Shown: in pieces, positions 51,696 to 59,360 of the stretch
How the letters are laid out: every line of letters starts with the position of its first letter
Numbering within the stretch: the stretch's first letter is position 1
Source of the DNA: Candidatus Ideonella esbjergensis
Lineage (GTDB): Bacteria; Pseudomonadota; Gammaproteobacteria; Burkholderiales; Burkholderiaceae_C
DNA length: 64,000 bases
Direction of reading: 5' to 3'
Assembly: GCA_016710065.1 (NCBI GenBank)
Contig: JADJLP010000002.1
Span: forward strand, 920,738-984,737
Made by a program: the position numbers and the translations under genes
Notes under the pieces: model-generated
The model's input: only the letters and a program-made list of their open reading frames with translations
Database searches by the model: none
What the model was told of the DNA's origin: nothing

Positions 51696-51750
51696 ACTGC
51701 GCCACCCGCGCCTGAGTCAGTCTGGCGCCGACCGCTCAAAGGCCCCGACG

Positions 51751-52257
51751 ATGACCGCAGCCCGCCCCCTCACCGCCGTCTACCCCGGCACCTTCGACCC
51801 CATGACCCTGGGCCACGAAGACCTGATGCGCCGCGCCGCACGGCTATTCGACAAACTCATCCTGGCGGTCGCGGTGGGCCACCACAAGCGCACGATGTTC
51901 AACATCGATGAGCGCCTGGCCATGGCTACCGAACTGGCCCAGGTCTACGGCAATGTGCGGGTGGTGGCGTTTGAGGGCCTGCTGCGCGACTTCGTGGTGG
52001 CCAACGGTGGCCATGTGGTGGTACGCGGCCTGCGGGCGATGAGCGATTTCGACTACGAGTTCCAGATGGCTGGCATGAACCGCCAGCTGATGCCCGATGT
52101 GGAAACTGTGTTCCTGACGCCCAGCGACCAGTTTCAGTTCGTCAGTGGCACCTTCGTGCGCGAGATTGCCACCCTCGGCGGTGATGTTTCCAAGTTCGTG
52201 GCACCCTCGGTGCTTGCGCGTTTGCAGGCGCGCGTGGCGCGTCCCAAGGAGGCCTGA
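51751..52257 (+). CDS. coaD: phosphopantetheine adenylyltransferase CoaD
   Basis: Encodes 168 residues from ATG 51751. Nucleotidyltransferase motif VYPGTFDPMTLGHEDLMRRA (TxGH) near residue 11, VVRGLRAMSDFDYEFQMAGM near 92 and SGTFVREIATLGGDVSKFV near 132, where the ISS(S/T) of many homologues is SGT. It makes dephospho-CoA. Its stop overlaps the next ATG by one base. Confidence 0.95.
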   Translation: MTAARPLTAVYPGTFDPMTLGHEDLMRRAARLFDKLILAVAVGHHKRTMFNIDERLAMATELAQVYGNVRVVAFEGLLRDFVVANGGHVVVRGLRAMSDFDYEFQMAGMNRQLMPDVETVFLTPSDQFQFVSGTFVREIATLGGDVSKFVAPSVLARLQARVARPKEA

Positions 52258-52523
52258 TGGCCCTGATGATCACCACCGAGTGCATCAACTGCGATGTCTG
52301 CGAGCCCGAGTGCCCGAACGAGGCCATCTCCATGGGCGAGGAGATCTATGTGATCGACCCCATGAAGTGCACCGAGTGTGTGGGCCACTTCGATGCGCCG
52401 CAGTGCGTGCAGGTGTGTCCGGTGGAATGCATTCCGGTGAACCCGGAGCATGTCGAATCACCGACCCAGTTGCAGCTGAAGTACCAGGGGCTGATGCGGG
52501 CTTCGGGCAAAGCGGTGGTCTGA
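52257..52523 (+). CDS. YfhL family 2[4Fe-4S] ferredoxin
   Basis: Encodes 88 residues. Cluster motifs CINCDVCEPECP (C-x2-C-x2-C-x3-CP) and CTECVGHFDAPQCVQVCP, where the second motif carries the eight-residue insertion between cysteines typical of YfhL/Alvin ferredoxins. N-terminus MALMITTECINCDVCEPECP. Such low-potential ferredoxins serve in tRNA modification or Fe-S assembly. Translationally coupled to coaD. Confidence 0.92.
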   Translation: MALMITTECINCDVCEPECPNEAISMGEEIYVIDPMKCTECVGHFDAPQCVQVCPVECIPVNPEHVESPTQLQLKYQGLMRASGKAVV

Positions 52524-52530
52524 GGGATGG

Positions 52531-52550
52531 ATTCCCGCACAGGCGGGAAT
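52531..52550. repeat. single dRS3-like palindrome
   Basis: ATTCCCGC-ACAG-GCGGGAAT, eight bases after the ferredoxin stop and 15 bases before the convergent DUF4124 stop. Unlike the other three sites it is a solo unit; it may act as a bidirectional transcription end. Confidence 0.85.
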
Positions 52551-52565
52551 CCAGGTTTTGGCCGC

Positions 52566-53015
52566 CTATCGTGCGCTGCTTTTACCCACCGCGTCGGCCG
52601 GTGCCGAGTACAGCGGTGAGCCGTTCACGCACTTGAGCTTCTTGCCTGTGCCGCTCTTGCCTCCTTTGGATTTGCAAGGATCGGCAGATGGCTTGTCAGC
52701 TGACTGGGCGGCGGGGCCGGGCGAGACCGGCACGCCAACCGCGTGCGTCTGCGGTTTGACCGACTTTTCACGCTGGCGCCGCTCGGCCTCCAACTCCCTG
52801 GCCAGCGCCCTGTCGCTGGCCAGGGCTTTCTTGGCCTCGGCCTGTTGGCTCGCCTCGCGCTCGTCGGCCACGTTCACCTCTTTGCCTGCAGGACAAGGCG
52901 ACTGCTGGTAGGTCTGCCCGCAGCGGTAGACCTTGGTGTTGCCGGCCGACAGCGCAACCAGTGGAAGGCACAGCAGGACTGCGGAGAAAACGACAAAGCG
53001 TGATGGCAGGTTCAT
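52566..53015 (-). CDS. secreted DUF4124-type protein
   Basis: Encodes 149 residues. Signal peptide MNLPSRFVVFSAVLLCLPLV with cleavage near LSA, then the DUF4124 motif TKVYRCGQTYQQSPCPAGKE, a charged coiled-coil-like stretch (EREASQQAEAKKALASDRAL), and a low-complexity tail with CKSKGGKSGTGKKLKCVNG. Periplasmic protein of unknown function. Its start overlaps the pth stop by four bases, so it is co-transcribed with pth. Confidence 0.8.
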   Translation of the reverse strand: MNLPSRFVVFSAVLLCLPLVALSAGNTKVYRCGQTYQQSPCPAGKEVNVADEREASQQAEAKKALASDRALARELEAERRQREKSVKPQTHAVGVPVSPGPAAQSADKPSADPCKSKGGKSGTGKKLKCVNGSPLYSAPADAVGKSSAR

Positions 53016-53686
53016 GAGACGGGATCCTCCTTGGTCGGCGATTGTTTGGTGCTGGCCAGGGCGTCCGACACCGCCTTGGCGATCTTGGTGGGGTCGGGCG
53101 CCGGCTTGGGCCTTGGCGGCTTGGCATGGATCTTCATCATCGCTTTGTCCATCGCGCCTTCCAAGAGCTGATCCAACGTTCTGAGCGAGTCTTCGATGTT
53201 GCGCACTATCGCGTCGCGCTCGTCCAACGGGGGCTTGCGCAGCACATAGGCCGCCACCTCGGGCTTGAAGCCGGGGTGGCCTATGCCCAGGCGCAAGCGC
53301 CAGAAGTCGCCCGTGCCCAACTGGGCCTGGATGTCTTTCAGGCCGTTGTGGCCGCCATTGCCGCCGCCCTGCTTGAGTTTCATCTGGCCGGGTAGCAGGT
53401 CGAGTTCATCGTGCACCACCAGGATTTCCTTGGGCTCGATCTTGAAGAAGCGCGCCAGCGGCGCCACGGCCTTGCCAGAGAGGTTCATGAAGGTCATGGG
53501 TTGCAGCAGCCAGATGGGGCCGGCCTGGCGGTTCACGCGTGCCACCAGGCCGTGATAGGCGCGGTCAGGGGCCAGGTGGACGCCTAGTTGGCGCGCGGCT
53601 TGATCCACCCACCAGAAGCCGGCGTTGTGGCGCGTGGCCTCGTATTCAGGGCCGGGGTTGCCCAGGCCGACGATCAGTCGAATCAT
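53012..53686 (-). CDS. pth: peptidyl-tRNA hydrolase Pth
   Basis: Encodes 224 residues; the family is usually about 190-200, the extra part being a C-terminal tail KPPRPKPAPDPTKIAKAVSD. Catalytic His in GPEYEATRHNAGFWWVD near residue 20, substrate Asn in FMNLSGKAV near 68, and LVVHDELDLLPG (Asp) near 94. It frees tRNA from drop-off peptides. Start MIRLIVGLGNPGPEYEATRH is certain. The upstream argP-like gene runs 41 bases into it, and rplY/prs, its usual neighbours, lie about 2.3 kb upstream. Confidence 0.95.
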   Translation of the reverse strand: MIRLIVGLGNPGPEYEATRHNAGFWWVDQAARQLGVHLAPDRAYHGLVARVNRQAGPIWLLQPMTFMNLSGKAVAPLARFFKIEPKEILVVHDELDLLPGQMKLKQGGGNGGHNGLKDIQAQLGTGDFWRLRLGIGHPGFKPEVAAYVLRKPPLDERDAIVRNIEDSLRTLDQLLEGAMDKAMMKIHAKPPRPKPAPDPTKIAKAVSDALASTKQSPTKEDPVS

Positions 53687-54653
53687 GTTGCGGATTATCA
53701 GGGGCCATGGGTGCCAGCGCCTGGCGCGCGCCCGCGATCACGGCGCGGCCGATCTGGTCCATCAGACCGTTGCGCTCCAGCGGGCCGGCGGCGTCGCTGC
53801 CACCCAGCTTCCACTGGTGCCAGTGCAGGGCCACGTCCATGGTCACTTCGGGCATCAGTGGCATCAGGGTGCCTGCCGTCACGTGGGGCCGGGCCACAAG
53901 CTCGGGCAGCACGGCCACGCCCCAACCCATGGTGGCAGCGTGAGCGCCAGCTTCGCTGCTGGGCACGAAGCGTTCTTTCAGCCGCGGCTCGCGCACGCCA
54001 AAGGCTCGCGAAACCCACTGCGCCTGCATGTCGTCCTTGCGGTTGAAGACGATGAAGGGCAGCTTGGCGAAATTGGCAGGCGTCAGGCCCTTGGGCGCGG
54101 CCTCCTTCAGAAAGCCGGGCGAGGCCACGGCGATGTAGCGCATCAGCCCCAGGGCCTGGCAGCTGCAGCCACGCAGGGCCTGGGCCACGGTGCTCACGCA
54201 GCCCAGCACCTCGCCTTGGCGCAGCCAGTCGTGGGTGAAATCCTGGTCGTCCACGATCAGTTCCAGCCCGTAGCCGCCCTGGCTGCCGTCCTGGCTGCGG
54301 CCGGCACGCACGAGGGGGTCTAACGCGGGCAGCACCCAGGTGGCCAGGCTGTCGGCGTTCACTGCAATGGGCAGGCGCTCGTCGCGGCTGAGCGTGGCAC
54401 CCAGCTCGCGCGCGGCATCAGCCCGCAGGGCCTGCATCTGGCGGGCGTAGCGCAGCAGCACCTTGCCGGGCTCGGTGAGCCGCAGCGGCCGGGCGCGCAC
54501 CACCAGCAAATGGCCCACATGGGTCTCCAGTGAGCGCAGGCGCTGGGAGACGGCCGACTGGGTGATGGCCAGCAGCTGGGCAGCGCGGTCGAAGCTGCCG
54601 GCTTCGGCCAGGGCGGCCAGGCAATCCAGGCCTGCGGTGTCCAGTGCGTTCAT
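53646..54653 (-). CDS. ArgP/LysG-type LysR family regulator
   Basis: Encodes 335 residues, longer than the usual 295-300. The helix-turn-helix is SFDRAAQLLAITQSAVSQRL, residues 20-39. The co-inducer domain resembles ArgP (DERLPIAVNADSLATWVLPA, IVDDQDFTHDWLRQGEVLGC, MGWGVAVLPELVARPHV). ArgP senses lysine or arginine and normally controls an amino-acid exporter; here it is divergent from alanine dehydrogenase. The last 25 or so residues (DNPQHDSTDRRPGQPRP at the end) come from the spacer and the start of pth, so the native stop seems to have been lost. Confidence 0.85.
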   Translation of the reverse strand: MNALDTAGLDCLAALAEAGSFDRAAQLLAITQSAVSQRLRSLETHVGHLLVVRARPLRLTEPGKVLLRYARQMQALRADAARELGATLSRDERLPIAVNADSLATWVLPALDPLVRAGRSQDGSQGGYGLELIVDDQDFTHDWLRQGEVLGCVSTVAQALRGCSCQALGLMRYIAVASPGFLKEAAPKGLTPANFAKLPFIVFNRKDDMQAQWVSRAFGVREPRLKERFVPSSEAGAHAATMGWGVAVLPELVARPHVTAGTLMPLMPEVTMDVALHWHQWKLGGSDAAGPLERNGLMDQIGRAVIAGARQALAPMAPDNPQHDSTDRRPGQPRP

Positions 54654-54783
54654 GTCGATGGCGTCGCTAAATCAGTCCTGCTAATGTAATTGGAGAGTTT
54701 GCGATAGGGCTTCTCTTGGTGCGGATCCATTCTCACAATCGCCCCACCGGCAGCTTCCGGTTCAACCGACGAGGAGACACATC

Positions 54784-55896
54784 ATGCGCATCGGATGCCC
54801 CAAGGAAATCAAGAACCATGAGTACCGCGTGGGCCTCACGCCGGCCAGCGTGCGCGAGTTCGTCTCGCGCGGCCATGAGGTGCTGGTGCAAAGCGGCGCT
54901 GGTGCTGGCGTGGGCATGGACGACCCGCACTACGCCACGGCCGGTGCCACGCTGGTGAAGGACGCAGCCGAGATCTTTGCCAAGGCCGACATGATCGTGA
55001 AGGTGAAGGAGCCGCAGCCGCAGGAGTGCGCGATGCTGCGCGAAGGCCAGATTCTCTACACCTACCTGCACCTGGCACCCGACCCGGCCCAGACTGCGGC
55101 GCTGGTGAAATCGGGTGCCATCTGCGTGGCCTACGAGACCATCACCGGCCCTGGCGGCGGCCTGCCGCTGCTGGCGCCCATGAGCGAAGTGGCCGGGCGC
55201 ATGAGCATCCAGGCCGGCGCGGCGCACCTGGAGCGCAGCAAGGGCGGCATGGGCGTGCTGCTGGGCGGCGTGCCCGGTGTGGAGCCTGCGCATGTGCTGA
55301 TCATCGGCGCTGGCGTGGTGGGCACGCATGCGCTGCAGATGGCCGTGGGCATGGGGGCGCGCGTGACGGTGATCGACAAGAACGTGGACAGGCTGCGCCA
55401 GCTCGACCTGGTGTTCGGCAACCGCATCAAGACCTTGTTCTCCAGCGCCCAAGCGCTGGAAGAAAAGGTGCTGGAGAGCGACCTGGTGATCGGCGGCGTG
55501 CTGGTGCCCGGCGCGGCCGCGCCCAAGCTGGTGACGCGCAGCATGATCCGCTGCATGAAGAAGGGCGCCGTGGTAGTGGACGTGGCCATCGACCAGGGCG
55601 GCTGCTTCGAGACTTCGCACGCCACCACCCACGCCGAGCCCACCTACGTCGTTGATGACGTGGTGCATTACTGCGTGGCCAACATGCCCGGCGCCGTGGC
55701 GCGCACCAGCACCTTCGCACTGAACAACGCCACCATCGGCCACGGCCTGGCCTTGGCCACCAAGGGCTGGAAGGAGGCCATGAAGGACGACCCGCACTTG
55801 AAGGCCGGCCTGAACGTGGCCGAAGGCCAAGTGACCTACCAGGCCGTGGCCAGCGATCTGGACTACGTCTATGTGGCGGCCGACACGCTGCTGTGA
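54784..55896 (+). CDS. ald: alanine dehydrogenase
   Basis: Encodes 370 residues, the usual length. It reversibly deaminates L-alanine to pyruvate with NAD. N-terminus MRIGCPKEIKNHEYRVGLTP, substrate residues in VKVKEPQPQECAMLREG (Lys) and TYLHLAPDP (His near 96), NAD Rossmann motif VLIIGAGVVGTHALQMAVGM near 172, and AIDQGGCFETSHATTHAEPT near 268. GAGGAG ribosome-binding site nine bases upstream. Divergent from the ArgP-like regulator across a 130-base gap, followed by a strong terminator. Confidence 0.95.
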   Translation: MRIGCPKEIKNHEYRVGLTPASVREFVSRGHEVLVQSGAGAGVGMDDPHYATAGATLVKDAAEIFAKADMIVKVKEPQPQECAMLREGQILYTYLHLAPDPAQTAALVKSGAICVAYETITGPGGGLPLLAPMSEVAGRMSIQAGAAHLERSKGGMGVLLGGVPGVEPAHVLIIGAGVVGTHALQMAVGMGARVTVIDKNVDRLRQLDLVFGNRIKTLFSSAQALEEKVLESDLVIGGVLVPGAAAPKLVTRSMIRCMKKGAVVVDVAIDQGGCFETSHATTHAEPTYVVDDVVHYCVANMPGAVARTSTFALNNATIGHGLALATKGWKEAMKDDPHLKAGLNVAEGQVTYQAVASDLDYVYVAADTLL

Positions 55897-55917
55897 AGCG
55901 CTGAAGCGCTGAAATGC

Positions 55918-55942
55918 AAAAAGCCGCCCTCGGGCGGCTTTT
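55918..55942. terminator. bidirectional rho-independent terminator between ald and rplY
   Basis: AAAAA-GCCGCC-CTCG-GGCGGC-TTTT: six-base GC stem (55923-55928 / 55933-55938), four-base loop, A-run on one side and T-run on the other. It serves ald on the plus strand and rplY on the minus strand, both of which end beside it. Confidence 0.9.
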
Positions 55943-55964
55943 CTTATTGGCGAGGGGCGAAGAA

Positions 55965-56591
55965 TTACTTCTTGCCCTTGCCCTTCTTCTTGTCGTCCAC
56001 GGCCGCCACGGGAGCGGCCACGACTTCTTCTTCGACCTTCGGGTCGGTCACGGCCACAACCACCGGGTTCTGCGTGCCGTGCTTGACGGCCTTGATGCCG
56101 GCGGGCAGGGTCAGGTCGGACACGTGCAGGCTCTTGCCACGCACCAGGCCAGCCAGATCGACAGCGATGAATTCGGGCAGCTGGGTGGCCAGGCACTCGA
56201 TTTCGATGTCGGCGGCGACGTGGTTCACCAGGCACTTGTCGGTCTTCACGGCGACCGAGTTTTCCTCGCCCGAGAAGTGCAGCGGCACGCGCTTGCGCAG
56301 GCGGGTGGTTTCGTCGACGCGCTGGAAGTCGATGTGCAGCACTTGCTGCTTCCAGGGGTGCATCTGGAAATCGCGCAGCAGAACCTTCTGGGTCTTGCCG
56401 GCCAGTTCCATGTCCAGGATGGACGAGTGGAAGGCTTCCTTCTTCAGGGCGAAGAACAGTGCGTTGTGGTCCAGCTCGATCATCGCGGGTTCGCCAGCAC
56501 CGAAAACGATGCCCGGCACCTTGCCAGCGATGCGCAGGCGGCGGCTCGCTCCGGTCCCCTGCTGTGCGCGCTCAAAAGCGACAAATTGCAT
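55965..56591 (-). CDS. rplY: 50S ribosomal protein L25 (Ctc form)
   Basis: Encodes 208 residues: N-terminal 5S rRNA-binding domain (GASRRLRIAGKVPGIVFGAG, SILDMELAGKTQKVLLRDFQ) plus the C-terminal Ctc/TL5 extension (GLVRGKSLHVSDLTLPAGIK), ending in a lysine-rich tail DDKKKGKGKK. Follows prs after 92 bases on the minus strand, the standard order. Confidence 0.95.
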   Translation of the reverse strand: MQFVAFERAQQGTGASRRLRIAGKVPGIVFGAGEPAMIELDHNALFFALKKEAFHSSILDMELAGKTQKVLLRDFQMHPWKQQVLHIDFQRVDETTRLRKRVPLHFSGEENSVAVKTDKCLVNHVAADIEIECLATQLPEFIAVDLAGLVRGKSLHVSDLTLPAGIKAVKHGTQNPVVVAVTDPKVEEEVVAAPVAAVDDKKKGKGKK

Positions 56592-56683
56592 GATTAACTC
56601 CTGTGAGTCGGGGCGTCCGCGACCAGATGCGCCCCAGGTTGAAAGTGCGCCGGCCCGAATGGCTGGCGCACCGGCTAAACGGA

Positions 56684-57646
56684 TCAGAAGTTGTTGTTCT
56701 GTTCCGAGAAGAGGGAAGTGACCGATTCGCCGTCAGAGATGCGGCGGATGGTTTCGGCGAACAGGAAGGCCACCGACAACTGGCGAATCTTCTTGCAGGC
56801 CTTGCCGGTGTCGCTGAGCGGAATGGTGTTGGTGATCACCACTTCGTCCAGGTGGGACTTGTTGATGCGCTCAATGGCCGGGCCAGAGAACACGGCGTGG
56901 GTGCAGTAGGCGTAGACGTGCTTGGCACCGCGGTCCTTCAGCACCTCGGCGGCTTTGACCAGCGTGCCGGCGGTGTCGATCATGTCGTCCATGATCACGC
57001 AGTTGCGCCCGTCGATCTCGCCGATCACGTGCATCACCTCAGACACATTGGCCTTGGGGCGGCGCTTGTCGATGATGGCCAGATCGCAACCCAGTTGTTT
57101 GGCCAGCGCACGGGCGCGCACCACGCCGCCCACGTCGGGTGACACCACCACCAGGTCGGAGTAGTTCTTGGCCTTCAGGTCGGTGAGCAGCACCGGCGAG
57201 GCGTAGATGTTGTCGACCGGGATGTCAAAGAAGCCCTGGATCTGGTCGGCGTGCAGGTCCATGGTGAGCACGCGCTCCACGCCCACGGTTTCAAGCAGGT
57301 TGGCCACGACCTTGGCGCTGATGGGCACGCGGGTGGAGCGCGGACGGCGGTCTTGCCGTGCGTAGCCGAAGTAAGGGATCACGGCGGTGATGCGGCGGGC
57401 ACTGGCGCGCTTCAGAGCATCGACCATGATCAGCAGTTCCATCACGTTCTCGTTCGTGGGCGCACAGGTGGACTGCACGACGAACACGTCGCGGGCACGA
57501 ACGTTCTGCTGGATTTCGACGGTGACTTCACCGTCGGAGAAGCGGCCCACCGAGGCCTTGCCGAGTTCGGCGCCCAGGTGGGAGGCGATTTCCTGGGCCA
57601 GCACCGGATTGGCGTTGCCCGTGAACAGGACCGTGTTGAACAGCAC
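56684..57646 (-). CDS. prs: ribose-phosphate pyrophosphokinase Prs
   Basis: Encodes 320 residues from GTG 57646 (VLFNTVLFTGNANPVLAQEI), supported by a GGGAG site eight bases upstream; the frame is open further but covers the tRNA gene. Motifs: STCAPTNENVMELLIMVDAL, the catalytic YARQDRRPR loop near residue 97, VVVSPDVGGVVRARALAKQL near 167 and the PRPP loop VIMDDMIDTAGTLVKAAEVL near 220. Makes PRPP for nucleotides and histidine, so it also feeds HisG. Confidence 0.96.
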   Translation of the reverse strand: MLFNTVLFTGNANPVLAQEIASHLGAELGKASVGRFSDGEVTVEIQQNVRARDVFVVQSTCAPTNENVMELLIMVDALKRASARRITAVIPYFGYARQDRRPRSTRVPISAKVVANLLETVGVERVLTMDLHADQIQGFFDIPVDNIYASPVLLTDLKAKNYSDLVVVSPDVGGVVRARALAKQLGCDLAIIDKRRPKANVSEVMHVIGEIDGRNCVIMDDMIDTAGTLVKAAEVLKDRGAKHVYAYCTHAVFSGPAIERINKSHLDEVVITNTIPLSDTGKACKKIRQLSVAFLFAETIRRISDGESVTSLFSEQNNNF

Positions 57647-57726
57647 GTCGGATTCTCCCGGACTTGAATAATGGCGGGCAGTGCCTGGGCGCATGGACGG
57701 CGCTGTGTCGGCGCTTTGAAAACAAC

Positions 57727-57748
57727 GACCGCGCCTTGCGGCGCGGTC
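57727..57748 (-). terminator. hairpin between tRNA-Gln and prs
   Basis: Perfect nine-base stem GACCGCGCC / GGCGCGGTC with a four-base loop. On the minus strand it is followed by GTTGTTTTC, so it may end part of the tRNA transcript or stabilise its 3' flank before prs. Confidence 0.5.
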
Positions 57749-57765
57749 AGCTCGAAACAGAAATT

Positions 57766-57842
57766 TGGCAGGGGAGGAAGGACTCGAACCCTCGCATGTC
57801 GGAATCAAAATCCGATGCCTTGACCAACTTGGCGACTCCCCT
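57766..57842 (-). tRNA. tRNA-Gln (anticodon UUG)
   Basis: 77 bases with encoded CCA. Acceptor stem AGGGGAG / CTCCCCT with discriminator G, D-arm GTCGCCAAGTTGGTCAAGGC, anticodon stem TCGGA / TCCGA around loop TTTTGAT (anticodon TTG), and T-arm GAGGGTTCGAGTCCTTC. It reads CAA and, by wobble, CAG codons. It lies between ispE and prs on the minus strand, its usual place in beta- and gammaproteobacteria. Confidence 0.97.
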
Positions 57843-57881
57843 ACACAGGACACAGACCAGGGGACTGCACCCTTGAACCTA

Positions 57882-58793
57882 TCAGCCTGCCCACCCGTCG
57901 AGCGGATGCCTGGCGAGACTGCGACACATTCGGCCAACCCAGCCTTGGGGCAATTCGCCTTCGGGCCATGTCGCCACAGGTTGATCGCCTGTGCCGGCAC
58001 TTGCAAACACCGCGCTGCCCGAGCCCGTCATCCGGCTGTTGCCGAAACGGCCTTCAAGCCAGCGCGCCACCTGCACCACACCAGGGCAAATTGCCTGGGC
58101 CGCCGGCTGCAAATCATTGCGGCCGAAGAAGGCTTCTTTTGAAGCCCCGTGGTGCTTGTCTTTGGGGACGGTTGCACGCTGCTGCATGTCAGCAAGTAAG
58201 CCCGCGACTGTAGCAGATTTAGTGCCGCGCGTCATCAGCGGGCTGGAAAAAATCTCGGCGGTAGCGACGGCCTCGGGCGGTTTCACGACCGCCAGCCATT
58301 GGGGAGGTACCTCGATGGGGGTGAGCTGTTCACCTATGCCCTCGACGAAGGCATTGCGGCCGCCGATGAAGAAGGGCACGTCGGCGCCCAGGGTCAAGCC
58401 CAGGGTCAGCAGGCGCTCGCGCGACCAGCCCAACCCCCAGAGCCGGTTCAGCCCCAGCAGCACGGTGGCTGCGTCCGAGCTGCCGCCACCCATGCCCGCG
58501 CCCCAGGGCACCGACTTGTTGATCGAGATGTCGGCGCCATAGGTGGTGCCGCTGGCCTGCTGCAAGCTGCGGGCGGCCTTCAAGCACAAGTCATTGGCCG
58601 GCAGGGCCGGGCCCAGGTCGTGGCGCAGCAATTGGCCGTCGGTGCGGCATTCCAGGTGCAGGGTGTCGGCCCAGTCGATCAACACGAAGGCCGATTGCAG
58701 CAGGTGGTAGCCATCGGCCCGGCGACCGATGACGTGCAGGAACAGGTTGAGCTTGGCCGGGGCGGGCAGGTCGTACAACGCTTGCAGGCTCAT
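57882..58793 (-). CDS. ispE: 4-diphosphocytidyl-2-C-methyl-D-erythritol kinase IspE
   Basis: Encodes 303 residues, a GHMP kinase of the MEP isoprenoid pathway. Motifs: APAKLNLFLHVIGRRADGYH near residue 12, SVPWGAGMGGGSSDAATVLL near 95 (the ATP loop) and RMTGSGSAVFASAGTG near 255. An insertion around residues 205-225 (QRATVPKDKHHGASKEAFFG) is longer than in E. coli. Lies between lolB and tRNA-Gln. Its product line supplies the polyprenyl tails used with UbiE, UbiJ and UbiB. Confidence 0.95.
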   Translation of the reverse strand: MSLQALYDLPAPAKLNLFLHVIGRRADGYHLLQSAFVLIDWADTLHLECRTDGQLLRHDLGPALPANDLCLKAARSLQQASGTTYGADISINKSVPWGAGMGGGSSDAATVLLGLNRLWGLGWSRERLLTLGLTLGADVPFFIGGRNAFVEGIGEQLTPIEVPPQWLAVVKPPEAVATAEIFSSPLMTRGTKSATVAGLLADMQQRATVPKDKHHGASKEAFFGRNDLQPAAQAICPGVVQVARWLEGRFGNSRMTGSGSAVFASAGTGDQPVATWPEGELPQGWVGRMCRSLARHPLDGWAG

Positions 58794-58814
58794 GGGATGC
58801 CGGTATGGAGTAGG

Positions 58815-59360
58815 TCAGCGGTCGATGCGGGCGCGCACCAGCACGGTGGGTGGCTCGCCGCGACGGGCTTCCACCTGGGCCTGCTCTGCCCACCGAGACA
58901 GGTCTATCGCCCAACCCAGTTGTGTGAAGCCGCCAGCGGTGGGGTTGGACGGTGCATCGGGCCAGGGCCGGCCGGCCAGCCAGTGGGTGAGCGCACCCAT
59001 GGGCACATCCTCCCCCAGGGTGTCGCGGGTCAGGGCTTGCAAATCGGCGTACTTGCGCACGCCGTCGGGGTTGCTCAGGCTCACCCCGCCGGGTGCCCAG
59101 CGCGCATCGGCAAGGCGGGTGCCCAGCGGGCTCAGCAGCACCAACTGGCCATGGCGTTCGTCGCCCGAGAGTTCAAAGCCGGCGCTGATGGACTGCGCCA
59201 GCCCCCCGGGGCTGGCGTCCACCTTCACCAGCAGGCGGCCGGTGATGGGGGGGGGCAGTTCGGGCATGCCGGTCGGCCCGGGGGCCGGGCTGACGCAGGC
59301 GGCCAGCGCCATCACCAGGCTCGCACTGAGCCCAAGCCAGAACACCCGGCCGAGGCTCAC
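58815..59360 (-). CDS. lolB: outer-membrane lipoprotein receptor LolB
   Basis: Encodes 181 residues from GTG 59360, overlapping the stop of the TPR gene (GTGA). Lipoprotein signal VFWLGLSASLVMALAAC with lipobox LAAC near residue 22. The mature part shows LolB features: GRLLVKVDASPGG, SAGFELSGDERHGQLVLLSP, LADARWAPGG and DLQALTRDTLGEDVPMGALT. It receives lipoproteins from LolA at the outer membrane. Order TPR-lolB-ispE is standard in betaproteobacteria. Confidence 0.9.
   Translation of the reverse strand: MSLGRVFWLGLSASLVMALAACVSPAPGPTGMPELPPPITGRLLVKVDASPGGLAQSISAGFELSGDERHGQLVLLSPLGTRLADARWAPGGVSLSNPDGVRKYADLQALTRDTLGEDVPMGALTHWLAGRPWPDAPSNPTAGGFTQLGWAIDLSRWAEQAQVEARRGEPPTVLVRARIDR

Noticed and set aside
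54654..54783. Possible LysR operator (T-N11-A palindrome) between argP-like gene and ald.
   Set aside because: No clear interrupted palindrome could be read in the 130-base gap, so no site is called.
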